Below the pieces are notes generated by a model. It worked only from the letters and a program-made list of their open reading frames with translations. It made no database searches and was not told the DNA's origin. From Acorus gramineus (lineage: Eukaryota > Streptophyta > Magnoliopsida > Acorales > Acoraceae), in the NCBI GenBank assembly GCA_030737835.1, contig CM060849.1, forward strand, positions 6,510,001 to 6,574,000: DNA of 64,000 bases. Reading direction: 5' to 3'. Positions 33,301 through 48,300 of this stretch are shown here, in pieces (the stretch's first letter is position 1; the number at the start of each line of letters is the position of its first letter). Both the position numbers and the translations under genes were made by a program.

Positions 33301-36300
33301 CGAAAGCCTCGCCAGGTCTACAAACAGCAAAAAAATAAAAAATTTAACGTCTGGAATTAGCATTAGCTGAACTTGATGTTACACATTAGCATACAACTTT
33401 GTTTATATTAGCTTTATATTAATGAAGATTATCCTTTATATTAAATTATTAATTAAGAATTTTCCTTGTACTAATAAGAAAGACTTTTTCTCACTGTCGA
33501 CAACCCTTATAAGAGAAATAGACTTTATGTCGACAACCCTTATAAGCTCTTCATAAAGTTTTTTGAGCTAATCCTATGCCAAAAGTTTCATGAAGTACGA
33601 ACCTTGTCTGCATACAATTCTGGAAAATGAATTAGCATCTTTGCAAACATAGACAGCGAATAATAAGCCTCTTTCCAAAAGGGAAGCATAGTTCTGTTTG
33701 ACTGTTCTTGTTCTTGTTTCACTGAAACATCAAGAGCAGATGCCATAATGTGTTTTGCAACTTGCAGCACCATTCTGACATGCTCATGAAACTGTTTCCC
33801 CAAGACCTCAACCAGTAAGCTGAGAACCTGCACAAGTTTCCATGGCATATTATTAAAGACAAGCAAATATATATAGATTTAAAAAAGAAAAGAAATTGGG
33901 TAATCAAAAATTGATGACTCTGTATAAATTCACAAAGGAGTTCTACATAGCAACAAATAATTTTGCAATCAACCAATATGTGTGTGTGTGTGCACCTAGG
34001 CAACACATGCATCTAGTCTTCTCTTATATTGAAACAGAATACCCCCACCCAGTCCTCACAATCCACATCATCCTTCCCCTTGCAAACCCCAAAAAAGCCC
34101 AGCCATCCATTAGTAATTGTAGGACTAAAAGATAATCTATGCTGTAATCAAGGGACTAAAATCGTGTGCTTCTCACATTTTTATCCACCATTATCAAAGA
34201 TTGAAAAATCAAATATGGATTTAAATAATTGTGTTCTCAAAACCCTAATATGAATAAAATTTCTAAGGAAAAGAATGATTAAAATCATTAATTCTCCACA
34301 TCACTAATCGATAAACATGGGGTTAAAATTTGGAATTTTCACAACCCTGTGCAAATCAAGAGCTCAAATGCTTAGGTCTAGTTTTATATTAACATAAAAG
34401 ATTGGATATCTTTTCTATAGGTAGACAACTGAAAGTGTGTTTTTAAAATCTATTAAATAATGGTTCCTTACCCAGGTTTTATTTTTTCCACTGGGCAAAA
34501 GAAAAACCAAATACTAAAATTTAATATCATATCTAGTCTCACCTTTTCCAGCACCCTAATATCTAGTTTCTTAGCAGTCCATTTCACGAAAATAGACACA
34601 GTTGACTAGGTTTTCTATTCAAACCCTACTGTGCCAAATGTGCACAGGGGGCCACCAATTTAAATTTTTAAAAAAGGTTTTTGATGGTCCAACATAATTC
34701 TTGACATGAGCTACAGCTAAATTCCAAGAATCTATCAGCACAAATATGCACAACATTTGCATTAGACTCTTGGCATGATTGACTTTAATAACTTTTTATC
34801 AAACTAGCAAATGTTTTATATTCCAACAAAAAGCATAAAATCATCTACCTGTGCTGCAGGACTCCATAGATGATGTTTTTCACCAGCATACCATTGAAGT
34901 GTTAAATTACACAAATGCTGTAGCGTGGAAAGGCTAGTATGGCCAATCAACTGCTTTATTACCACATCAATCATAGAACAAACTTTGTTGTCTTGCTCAT
35001 TAGCCAAGGCACTTACTAAGTGAAGGAAGAACGTCTGTGCTTGACTGTCCACAATGGTCTTTGGAAATTTGATTATAACTACATGGAGCATTTCAAGCAC
35101 AGATTCTCTTCCTGAAGAATGCTCATACCTGCAAATTGGGAAAGCACACTGAGAATTTCAAGATGTGCTAGAAACAGATAATTTAATTGTTCTTTAAAAA
35201 AAAAAGATAATTTAATTAATATATTCTGACATCTACCTGAGATTTGTAAGCAAGAAATCAAGATGCTGTTGCAAACGCTTTTCAGAAAGATGGTAGTCCA
35301 GAAGAAACCGCATTAGTATTTGACTACATTTTCTGCGAATCGGTTCTAATTGACTTGTCACCATCAACTCAGCAACTTGTGTGACAACATCATATATCTC
35401 ATGGACAATCAATTTCCGATCAACTATTGCCTTCAAAAGCGAAAGGGCGATAAAGGAGGGGTTGGTTTGAATATCAATAAATAAAGGAAACTGGATGAGC
35501 ATACGCATCTGATCATCTGATAGTGAGATTTGAGTGCTTCGCAAGAGCACTGTTAGAAGTTTTAGACAAGAATGCATAAAAGTAGTGCTAGTGCTTCCTG
35601 ATTTTTGAACAATATCCAGCAGTGTCATCTTGATTCTATCAGCCTCATTTTCAAGGGATGGCAATGGAAGTTTTGTCAATGGGGCTAGGCACTTAAAGGT
35701 AGCTGAGAGAATATCTTTGTACTTGGAGTTCAGGCAGCTTCCAAGTAATTTCACAAAGGGATCTAAAATTGACAGCAAATGCTCATCTTTTTTGTCCAAC
35801 TTTATTTTCTTCAGATGTCTATGCAGTAATCCAAGAGCAAATACAGTAATAAGATAACTACTCTGCGATACACGAATACGAATTTCAGAAGCTGCACGCA
35901 GATTTTCTTCTGTGATGTGATCTTCTATAATACCATAAACAAAAACAAATAGGTCAGTGGGATCTACAGAAGGATTGCATCCAATGCCCAATGCTATATG
36001 ATGTAACATCATTTCAAGCTTTGTTTTTGTTTTTGGTGCAACATGATCCTGAAGAACACGTTTAACAGGAGCCAGAAGTTTCAACGCATGAGTTTTAAAG
36101 GTAACCCACTGGGAAATTATCGTTAATGTCTCAAAAGACTTATTCTTCCGGGTTTCCTTCATTTTGTTTGCAATCTTCTCGACTTCTTTTTCTTCTGCAA
36201 CGTCTCCAAGGATATCATTCTCTGCCACCAAAATTAGCTCCTCCAAGCAATAATCCAGATTCCCATTCACAGGATGTGAGAGAATTTTTGATAATACAAA

Positions 36301-39300
36301 ATTTACAGTATAACCCAACACATGCAATTCATACCCTCTTTTCAAAGTTGCACGCAAAACCTTAATTACCATATGCAAGCGTGCCAGACCCAGTTCCTTG
36401 CCACATTCTGCCAATGCAGATCTTGCTTCATCACGAATACTTATCAAAGGGTTCTTCAGGAAATTTGATACGCGGTGAAGAATGGTCGGAAGTTGTGATT
36501 CCATTGTATCCTTGGGCAACAGCTTGAGTACTTTCAGGGAAGCTACAGTAATATTAACATCGACTTTCTCCGGGTTGGAACCAAGCAATTTTTGAATGCA
36601 TGGAAGTACTGTATTTTGTAAGCTAGACTGTATGTCAGTAGGCACACACAATTCAACTTCAGAAACAGAATCAGAAATTTTGCATCCAGTTGACTCTTGA
36701 GTGCAAATAGACTCAGAAAAGTGAAACACGTCGAGTACAACACATATCAGTCGTAACAAGATCTTCTGCTTCTCAGGTTTCAAGGTTGCCTCGCGAAAGC
36801 ATCTCATTAAGAATGCATGGTATGATTCCCATTGCATCTGCGCAGCTATAGATGCTAGTGTCTCAACACATGCATAACGGATATGCTCCCCTTTTCCATC
36901 CTCTATGCCAACCAACATGTTGAAGAAGAGTGGAATAAATATCTTCTTGAGAACATCCTGCACAAGAATAAATGAAACAAATGAATAAAAGAGCAATAAA
37001 TATATCCAAATATCTAGATGCAAAATAGTATTTCATGCAGTTCATTATGACAAGGATGAAAATGTCATACTATCTACAAAGATGAATTTGCGAGACCGCT
37101 ATTGCATTTCCACACCAAACATTAAGATTCCTCCAGTTTTAAAAACCTGGATTTTACACAATTATTAGTTTTTTCATGTGATAAAAAATATGTGGAGATC
37201 ATGGGGGAAGATCATAGTTGTCTGGGCGGCTAAGCGAGCCTAGGCGGTGGCCAACCGCCTACCCGCCTAGGCGTGCTTAGGCGCGCCTAGGCGGCGCTTA
37301 ATTAAGATTTTATAATTGAAATTGGTAATTATATTAAAATTATTTATCTGCTTATCCATTTTTTAATTTTTCTATGAATATTACTTAAAATGAAGAATGT
37401 TATTTATAAATAAATAACACATGGATGTAATTTATTGGTGCATGTCCATTTTAAAAAAATTAATATAATCTAACCCTAGTGGCATTAAAGAAGGAGAAAA
37501 AGGGGAAGAGTTTGGGGGAGAATGAGATAAGAGTTCAAAATTTTTGAGGAGAGATAGGAGGGGACAGAACCATACAAGTGAAGGTCAATCAAATGAATGT
37601 TCCCCACAGGCTGTTGGGTGCTATGGTTAACTTCAAACAAAGTGATTTTCAAGAATATCTGTCCATATTTTGAACATATTTGGAAAACATTGGCCAGACT
37701 TATTCAAGATTGAGCAGACATTGTGCAAGGGCAAAGAAGGCAAGTTTTGTTGGAGATATGGCAGGACATTGTGCCTCAGTCTATCCTCCCTCTCTCCAAC
37801 TGAGAGAGCAAACCCATCTTTTTTATCCTGCTCGTCAATCACCTGATTCCAACATTTTCTTCCTCTGGGACGTCCTCAGTTTAATCTTTAGCCCCCGTTT
37901 GGATAGAGAATTAAATTATTCCAAGGTTTATGACTATTCTAGTATAAATAAGGATAAAGTTATTTTTGAATTATTCTCGTTGAAAAACGTAATAATAAAT
38001 TTTTTGTTGTTTAGGTAAAATGTGAATAAGGTGTGAATAAAGATTTATAAAATGTGAAAATGATGATAGTTGATTTATAAGAGGTGGTAACAATTGATTT
38101 AACAGTGAACCCACATATTCTTTTAGGTTGAATAACCTGGAATAACTTAATTCTAGGGGTTAGTTGAAATCCATATACCAGTTTATTCTAGAACACAGAT
38201 TTTCATTTATTCTAGCCATCTAAACAGCCTTAAACCCCTTATTCCACGTTATACCCATTTATTCCACCTTCTATTCTCAATCCAAACATGGGCTTAGAGA
38301 GCACCTTTTGGTCTATTTAGACTAAAGGCTACATTCTTAGCCCCCCCTCAACTCCAAAACAGGCAGACAATCGACAAGAAGCCATCCACCTGCACCAACC
38401 ACATCTCAAAACAAAACTGATGATGCACATACCCATATTGGCCCCCCACAGCGAAAGGCAAAAATAAGTAGTCCGCAAAAAAACCAAGACAAGAAAGACT
38501 ACACAAAGGGAGGGCATCCTCCTGTTCGGAGTCCACCAGCACTCCATCAGCCTCACCAGAGAGCTGGAGTCTTCCAAATGTTACTCCACATAAATGCATG
38601 GTTTGATAACGGCAGATTGATGAGACCTCCGCGATTCAATTTAAAAATTTCTCCATCTCCATTGAAATACTCATGTATCCATTTCGTTCTTCACCAAAAT
38701 AAGTCACGTTGAAGTCTCCCAAAACTGCCTACGGTGTTCCAGTAGCCTTGGCTGAACTCAGCTCCTCCCAAACTGAGTTCCGAAGAGTATTCAAAACCAT
38801 ATTAATACATAAAAGGAGAGCTTTACACTTGCACTACTATGGTTTTCTAGGAAGACTTAGGCACAGTGTCCAGCTCAATCCATCTATGTGTTGTTTACAC
38901 TGCAAAACTCATGTTGTAACCCAAGGATGACATGTACCATTCATCATTGTTTAAGGACCCTCATTTCTATGGAATCCAAACACACAAATGAGACTATTCA
39001 CAAATTTTATAACACGGTGCAGTGTTCATAAGAATTTTATTGTCAGACTTTGCCACTAAGAAACAAGTGCATAATGAGCATAGTTGTATCATATATATTG
39101 TAACATGGTGCAGTGTCTTTAAGAATTTTATTGTCAGACTTCACAACTATAAACAATTGCATGATGAGCATAGTTGTATAATACAAATTGCATTGCTATG
39201 GCCCTTAGTATTGAAATAAAATTTGCAGTCCATAAATAAAACATTTTCATGATTTTATGGTTTTCCTTCCACAGCAAATTTATATTAATGGTGAAAAAAG

Positions 39301-42300
39301 AACCAACAATGAAATATAAAGACAACAATCTAGGAGAATCATTCAGGATCTAAAATAATTACCTCAGCTATGTTCCCACTACTGACCACATCTCTAAATC
39401 GGGATAATGCCTTTGCTCTTTTGTGTCTCTGCACAGATAAACAAACTTCTTATACAGTAAACAGTAATTGCTTTGAAAAAGTTATTGAGGATTATTTTAT
39501 TACCTGTAAATGAAGAATGTTGAAGAAAAAATCCTTTTCTGGATCAACACTATGCAAAGGTATAAGATTTCTCAGTATCGACACACCTGGAAGGTACACA
39601 ACAATATCTCGTAGAAAAGCAATCCACTCCTGAACCCACAGCCAATACAATAGTTAGCCTAAAAGGCAATAAAATAGACATCTAAAGTTGTCCTTCTGAA
39701 TAGGCTACCTTTTGAACAGAGATCTCCTTGCCCATTGCTTTTCCGATATTGCGAAGAAGGACTTTCTTAATGATATTCATAACACGTGATTTAGTCCAAC
39801 TACCGGTGCTAATGGGTTCTTCATTTTGGTTGTCTTTTGTCTCATTATCCAAAAGCATGGCAGCAAACCGAACAAATGCAAGCAATGACTTGGATGCACA
39901 TTGTCTTAAAATCAGTTCTTCTGATGACATGTCATGTACACAATGTGACAAAATAACCAATGCATGTTCTTCTCTAAGCGAAATGAATAATTCTTGGGTT
40001 ATTGCTTCATAAGTATTGACTCTGGCATCAAAATCAACTTCACCCATTTCCAATGCAGAAGTTGCATTCAGTCCACGAAGAAGTTTGGCCTGCAAGCCAA
40101 TCCAGAAGAAAGAAGTCGTCAGATTGAAATTCAATGCATGTTTGGTAAACAAAAGTCAAAGGATAATAAAGTAATACTGCAACAGGGATAATCATTACCA
40201 GAAAGGCTAACGAAGGATCAATTAATGCCAGACCATCAAGAATATCACAGACAAACAATCGCACATCAAGAACAGTAGATATAAGCAGTGGGTGCACCGC
40301 GCTCAGGATTTCACCACTACATTCTTTATCTAAGACTGGCAAGATCCCCTTAATGACATGCAAAACTTCCATACACTCATCTGCCAGTTTGAAAATGTTA
40401 GCCTAATAGAATTGGCAAAATGGAAATTGTGTTATTCATAGTTTGGCAAAGTCACTCACCAGAGGTTAGAGATTTCTTCTGAAAGAATAGAAGCATGATA
40501 TGAACAAATTGCTTTGCCGCCAAAGGTTCATCAATATACTTTACCAATCTTTTGAAAATCCTAATTCCTATCTTTTCAGGTGACATGATGGACTTCCTGT
40601 TATAAGGGGAAAAAATGCATCAAAAGAATCTTCATGTAATAATAGCAAATTATATAAAGCTAGGTGTTAAAACAACAAATTGCAGTTGCATTTATGAAAT
40701 ATTTTCTCTCTCAAATTGATTATGGAGCAAAATCTCAAACAAGCAAAAATGTTAGAACAGATTTAGAGATTGGAAAATTGTTTTCAAATAACCAATATGA
40801 ATGAAAAACAACAAAATACCTTTTATTCCGCATCTGATGCTCGAAAAAACTGTGGAAGCTTAGTGTGAGTAGTTGAAGGTGCGGCAGAAGAAATTTTTTA
40901 ATTGTATCACGTTCTTGACAATTCAAATCATCTTCTAAAGTCAAGAGATTTTCAATGAATTCAAGGACGGAACAAATGAGTGCCCCAGATGCAGTCCTTA
41001 GAGTTAAAATTGAAAATATATTCGGAAGAAGTGCAGATTCCCTGTCTAAAAGTGGGACCATTGTGGGGCATCTACTCATTGCCACAAAGCATAATAATAA
41101 AGAGCCTGGTTTTCCACTACTTGAAGCATCTTGCTTGAAATTTTCAATCAAAGGCCTAACCGATGCAAAGAAGATATCCCAAAATTCAGAACCGAGCTCT
41201 TGATTGTCATACTTGCTAAGGACAAAATAAATAATCTTCAAACATAATGATCTCAATTCTCTCAGCTGTTTGACAGCTGTGTTGGGCTGCACAATCAGAA
41301 ATATAGAAGTTAGCTGGATTCTGTATCATCAAGTAATCTGTTTATGATGTAAAAAAAAAGTATTTTCTCATATAAAATGATAATAAACAAGTGCCAGCAG
41401 ACTAGCTAGTCCAGCTAGAGGAGTAAAGTGCATGGACATGGAGAAATCCACAACTAGAAATGAGTAAAGAAAGCTTGTTAAAACAAAGTGTCAAAGAAAG
41501 AAGTCAGTCCTACATCCCATCCTAATTAGAAGGTCAATGCAACCATTGGACAAGACGAAATCATAAAACCATGACATGAAATCATCCAGGTGATAAAAGT
41601 GGAAGACTTGTTAGACCTTGAAGCTTGCAGTTACTGTTCACGTAGGTCATTTGAACACAATTTATTGCATTTTGATGGTATTATGCTCTCTAACCACCCA
41701 GGAAAATGAATTCTAAGACATTTTCTGATAAGGATTTCAAAAAGATCACACATACTGATATAGTTACAGTAATGCTAATAATTGCTAGATCACAATAAAA
41801 TTCGATATAAGTGCAAATGAGATCTTACATTTGCTGCATTTAATGACACGCTAACTGAAGCACACACAGTTGGACCACCACTAGAACAGCCCTCAACAGA
41901 AGGTTCACTGTCTTTAGCTTTCTTTAGTACCAACATGGAGCTTTCTAGCAACCGAACAACAATTGTCATCAATGTATTAATAAAAGGCTCCATGAGCAAC
42001 TTATCAAATGTTCCTAAGATGTCTTCAACAACATGCAAAAACCCACATCTCTTTTTCCAGGAAATGTCTGATATCTCCCTTGAGGTGGAACACTTTACAA
42101 GAAAGGACGAGTGGAATTTTCCCTCAAATATTTCAGAGGAGTTACTGAAGGAGCATTCATTTTTTTCTGCGACAAAATTTTCTGCAAAAAAGGGCTTTAA
42201 CAACAAGGAGAATAAGAGTGGAAGCTCATCAACATCAAGGTCAGCCAAGAAACCAAGTACAGCCCTTCGATGATGAACACCTGCATGCTGAGAAAGAAAA

Positions 42301-45300
42301 AGTATATTAGATTGAAATTCTAGATGGAATGTAAACTTCAAATTATTAAAGAGTGACATTATCAGTTTGTTCTACCTTCCGTAAGGCTTGGGTCCTTAAT
42401 TTTCTGATTTTTGGAAACAAAATTCGGATAACCAAAGGAATCACATGTGCTCTATGCTCATTCTGAATAGATCGAGATTCTCTGGACAATGTCCACGTTG
42501 TGAGCTCCTCTCGCATATTGTTTAGCGTGATCAGATTTCTAAGATGCTGCTCATATGGAACCAGAAAATCATCTTTCCAGTTGAATAAGCAATCAAGAAC
42601 TTTCATCTGCACATCAGGATCACTGTCATCAAGCAGCCTGAAATAGCAAAGCATTACAATGGAAGCTCATTAGTTAGTGATATCGCTACCAGAATTCAAT
42701 GCATGCAGTTGGCTACAATAGTATATGTAAAAATACAAAAGCACAAGCTCTCAAAGGACCTATTCCAACCATAGGTCGATATAAGATGATAAAATCCAGA
42801 CTAGCATATGCAAACCTGTTCACTAGAACATCCTTGAGACTCTGACTCCCATACAAAGATTGAGGATGCCGCATTAGCCTCAATAGATTCAACCACTCTT
42901 TCAAAACTAATCTCCATTCTTTTCCTTTACAAGCATTTGACTTCAATAATTCCAGTCTGTGATCTCAGGGAAAAAAACAAAACAATCTAGTTAACGTTTA
43001 TGTTCACCCCCTACTATTAGCTGGTCATTAACTCTCTGAGATGGACTAAGTCATAATGAATAAAAGCATACCTCAGTGTACCATCAAAGGAATAACCCAA
43101 AAATTTAAAGAACAAAGGTATAAGCTGTTGAGAATGAGATCCGGCAATGTCAGGAATCTTTTGCAAGGACTGCAGCAACAAAGAGAACAGTGTTGCACGT
43201 GGTGTAGCATCGGCATCAGGTACGAGAAACAAGTGAAAGAGATCGCCCAGGGCTGGAAAAATAACCAATATTAATGTTATTTCATAATGTATAAACAGTG
43301 TATAAACATAGCCATCACATGAAATTCAGAAAAATATAATCAAATCGCATATCTTCAGAAACTTTGATTAATTTTATGACATAAGAAATTCCAGCAAAGG
43401 GAGCGTTGAATAGGTCCTCTCAAAATAATAACATTTACACTGAATCTTTTCCACGTGATAAAATTAAAGGGATATTCAATTACTGAAGTAAAAGCAGAAA
43501 AAAAGAATTGATTGCCAATTCTACCTTTTTGTTTATATAAAATAGTAGAATTTATTTAAACCATCATGAACCACAAAGAAATCATCAAGAGCATAAGTAA
43601 TACAGAATAACATAATAAACAATTCGTAGTCTGGCTACAAGTCAGCATGTAAATGCCAGCACTGCTATAGTTGGAAGAGAGCCTACATCATCTGAAAATA
43701 TGATTATCAATTAACACTAACAGGTATTAACACGTACTATTTGGCTCAGGTAGCTCAGCTTTCGTGCTCTCAAGTTGATTGTGATGGAATAAAAATTCTG
43801 TTTGGTGTCTTTCAAGACACTGAAGAAATCTGTCATAGACAAGCCTTGTGTATTTCCTTATCAAAACTGTAAGGCATTGTATAGCTGGCTCCCACAGATG
43901 GAGAAAGCGCTTATAAAAGATGCCAATAATTTCATTGAGTAAGAGGGGTATATAAACTTCAGGAATCCTTCCGGCTGCAAGATCCATCTGTATCTTCGAG
44001 ATCAATCTGACAATCTTTCGACTTGTCTCAAGTGAAACAGGAGTTTCTTCAATTGAAATAAGCTCTTCTATGACCTATTATTTCAAGTAGAAAATGCACC
44101 AAATCAATCCTTTGATTTAATAAATTAAAAATGAACTCTTTATTAAGAAATAAAACAAGATATTTTATCAAAGGTCACATAACAATACATACCTTACTGC
44201 ACTGAGCATTCTCAAAACATGGCAGGGATCCTTCTGTTTTCTGCCTCTTCTGTGCACGCTCATCACTTTCGCAATGCTGATAATCTAGAAATTTATAATG
44301 AGATAATATCTTCAGGGTTGATATACGAATGGCCTTATCTGGGAGGGCCAAGTTATCTGCAAATATGCTTATTAGATCAACAGCTTCTTCTGCTCCAAGC
44401 TCCGGATGAAATGACTTAAGATTGTCATCTGTCGGACCAATAAGCCTGTAATATGCAAGAAAACAAAATAGTTTAACTTGTGCATGCAAGAAGTTCATTT
44501 ATAATTATACCTTTTCTTTTATTCAATAACACCTCCCAACAATGGAATATTTTGAAGATGAAGTGAACTACTGTAAAACCTTGTATACTAAGAGACTCCA
44601 ACCACCATTGGCAACCATATAACAATCTAGATGACAACTAACCCACACTGCATTTATAGACCAAGTCATGTCTCACTAAACACTAAGATTAACCTACCAC
44701 ATGCTTTTAATCATGCAAGAGAATCTGATCAGAGTCATATATGGCTTACCAAAAGCGTGAAAGAAATTCCAGATTGCTTGCCATGCAAACTACTATGTGG
44801 AAATGAGTCATTCACTTTACATGGCAGTGTTATACCAACTAGTCTGTTCAAGCCATACAACTTAAAAGTAAATCACATTACCTGGACACAGAAATCAAAT
44901 AATCAGCCACTGCAGCCAAAACATGTGAGGATGATTTATATTTTTTAGCGCGAGTTAGAAAGTTGCTTGTTTCTGCAAGTTCTTCTCTCTTATCCAGAAG
45001 CACTTTATGGTATGCAGTTAATGCAGCACCAATTAGGCTTTGCCAAGTATACGTCGCAACACCAGCAATGTTGTCTAAAAAAGAGAATACAGATCACCTC
45101 ATTAGCAAAATGCACATACAAATAAATAAGGCTGCTAATGGACCAGGTAGGTTGAGCATGCTATCAGTTATCTGAGACTCGATTGTTTAACAGGCCAAAC
45201 CATCTGGCTCAGTACCAGTTACCAAGAAGGCATAAAATACCAAAGCCAATTCAAGCGAGTCACCAGGTCCAGGGCCAGACTAGGTCTGAGAAGACTGAAC

Positions 45301-48300
45301 TTATGGCATGCAAGGTCTCAGCATTATTTTTTTTAAAACCATGCCCATTCCAGTCAATAGTTGTTGACCAACCTGGGCAGTTGACAGCCTTTACAAAAGA
45401 AAAGAAAATTTCCTTACCAGCCTGAGTTATCAGAAGCTTATCAAGTGCTTCCAACAATTTGATAATTAAGGGTGGGTCTGCTTTGGCGCTAAATACATGC
45501 GGGTAGCAATGGAGAGCTCCCCAAAGAATAGCCAATTCAGATTCACAAACAGGCATGTTAGGCTGCTTCCCCTCTGTGGCAATCTTATTTATCAATTCGA
45601 TCCAAATGCAAATTCTCTCTTTAATAAAATTACATGTGTTTGGAAGCTTATCTTCAAATGTCCAGATAAGGCCACTAGAAGATGTCAGTTTCTGTTGCAA
45701 CTTCTCAAAGAAAGACATCATCGCATAAAGAACTTCAGACGGTGATGCTCCAATTAAATCATCCATGGCACTGAAACACCAAGCAATTACTAAGAATAAA
45801 CATAGACAATCATCAAGAGGAGACCCATAGCTCAATGGTTAACAACAGAATTGTAACCACAAGGTTTGAGTCCCAGCACTTACCTAACAAAAAATATTCA
45901 TCAAGAAAGGAAGCATGACTAGTATGACACAAACTTCAAAATACCTCATAATGTGACTTTGGAAGATATATGGAATCGCAGGATCCTTAAGAAGTAATCC
46001 CCTTATAAAAGTGATCAATCTGTAATAATCATGCATTAAGAAACACATACATATTCAAATTACATGAATGTTAACATAACAATAATAAGAATTGTCCAAC
46101 TCAATCAATGTTTCAGACATATCACCTGGAGTTCTTCAGGTGAAATATGGGAGCCCACTGCTGTAAAATTATTGGAAAATCCTCTTGTATAACAGGTGAA
46201 TCAAGAAGGCAGAGAATTAATTGCAAAATTTTAGCAATAACTCTATCTGATTGATCCTCTGGTTCCATATTTCCAAAAGGAATAATATAGATCTCTATGA
46301 GCAAATTGACTAGTTTGAGTATAGAGTGGCAATCTGTGGAAGAGAATTTGAGAAAAAGTTAGATCAGCTGAATGTGAGCAAATAGCCACAAATATCAGAT
46401 GAAAGACACAAAATTTAAGTTAGTAAAAAAAGAGAATTAAGTGCTTGCACAATAAACTACTTAGATTAATATGCCATATGATCATTTATCTTACCAGGAA
46501 TCTTCCCATCACTACTGAAACGAACAAAAAAGGTAAGTAGAGCCAGAAGGCGCCTCATGTGTAACAAACACCCATCTTTGATACAAGCATAAATTTCAGT
46601 AGATAACCGATCCCACAGAAGATCCAAATGCTTGCTAGGTAGTGCTTCACACAATCTCTGGATAACATCGGTTGCAACCTCAACAGCTGTATCAGATCCT
46701 GAAAAAACACACAAGACAAGAAACTTAAAGGGTCTGCCCATAAATATTATGGCTAATGGAAGAGGCAAACACCAACATCAACAAATAGATTAAATTCTCA
46801 AGGAAAAAATTAACATTTTGTATAAATATTAAAAAAAATTACAAAACTAAGAAAAACTTCAAATCCAAAAATGTTGTGCCAGCAACATTTATGTCATTTA
46901 GAGTATAATCACAAACTGGCCTACAAAATATCTCTGTGCTGTAAACTTAAAAAAGATCAACTCAAGAGCTCATATCTCAAACTTCCTTGATTTATCCTCA
47001 TCCTCTCTCCCATCTGCAAGAGCACTCACATCTGCAAGACCCCCTTATTCAACTGGGTTTCACCATCCATGCATGACACCAAGGACTCCAAATATATTAT
47101 AAACATCAAATGATTCCAGGCCAATAAGAAACTCAAAAAGAACACTCATTGGACTGGCACAATGAAGCAGACTCATTAACAGGCATGTTAAGGACTGATC
47201 AAACTCATGGAGCCCAGTGGCAGCCCACATATGCCTTGTAGATTGGGAAATTCGCATATATAAATATAGGGCCCGATGGGATCAGAGCTGAATCAAATAT
47301 TCGACATAATTATTCTTCTTTTGCTGATTTTGAGTTGTGGATACATCTCTCCAGATGGTGCTAAGATATTATACATCCAGAAATCCAACAAAAAGGCCAT
47401 AAATTTACAAAATCTGCCCCCTCTCAGTCACACCAATCCCACTTATAATATTTATCCACTTTTCCCCAAATTCTTAAAATTAGTATCAAACAGATGTGAC
47501 CAAGAGATCATTTCATAGCTATCCCAAAATGGATCAATACAGCCTCACAGTAAATTTAATAATTATTCCAAAACATAATTTTAATCACCCCATAAACCTC
47601 TATACCAACCTGAAACTAAATGTTGGATTTTCTTATATTAAACCCACACAACACACCTACAAAAAAAAAAAAAACACACAACTCATGAACTTCTAGAGAA
47701 ACTCCTACTTATCTCACTAAGAACAATTCTTATAAATAAGTTATATAATAATATTAGAGGCCCCAATTATTGGTAAAAAATACCAGCTATACTAGATGTT
47801 GTAAAATTGAATTGTACTATAAGGATGCATGTGAAACATCCTTATAATTCACCAATACATGAACTAATTTGGACTAATGTACGTTTTTGCTTCATTACAT
47901 GTCAAACATCCTTTCAATAATTCACCAATCATGAACTAATTGTTCTCTTAATATTGACAGGATTATCATTAGGCCATCGTGAACAGATACGGCCAACAAT
48001 AATTTATTGTGCATCAAAATCATAAATTTGGACAAAATTCATTATATTTCGACTATCCCAAAACGTGGGTTACTTAAGGTGTGAAATGGAACCAATCATA
48101 GGGTTTCAATTTAACATTTAAGGATTTTAGTTTCTACAGTGGATTGAATGACTGAATGAGTGTCCTCTACACAAAATATATATATATATATATAAGATGC
48201 TCTTAAACATTGAGATCATCCTTCCTCTGTCACTGAAATTATAAGTTCACACACAAATAAACATCATACAAGGAGATGTTTTCAGAGACATTTCTTAAAT

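Noticed and set aside
47060-47257. Candidate extra exon in UTP20 intron 8
   Set aside because: Exons 8 and 9 already join in phase with continuous family-like sequence, and the frame does not resemble UTP20.
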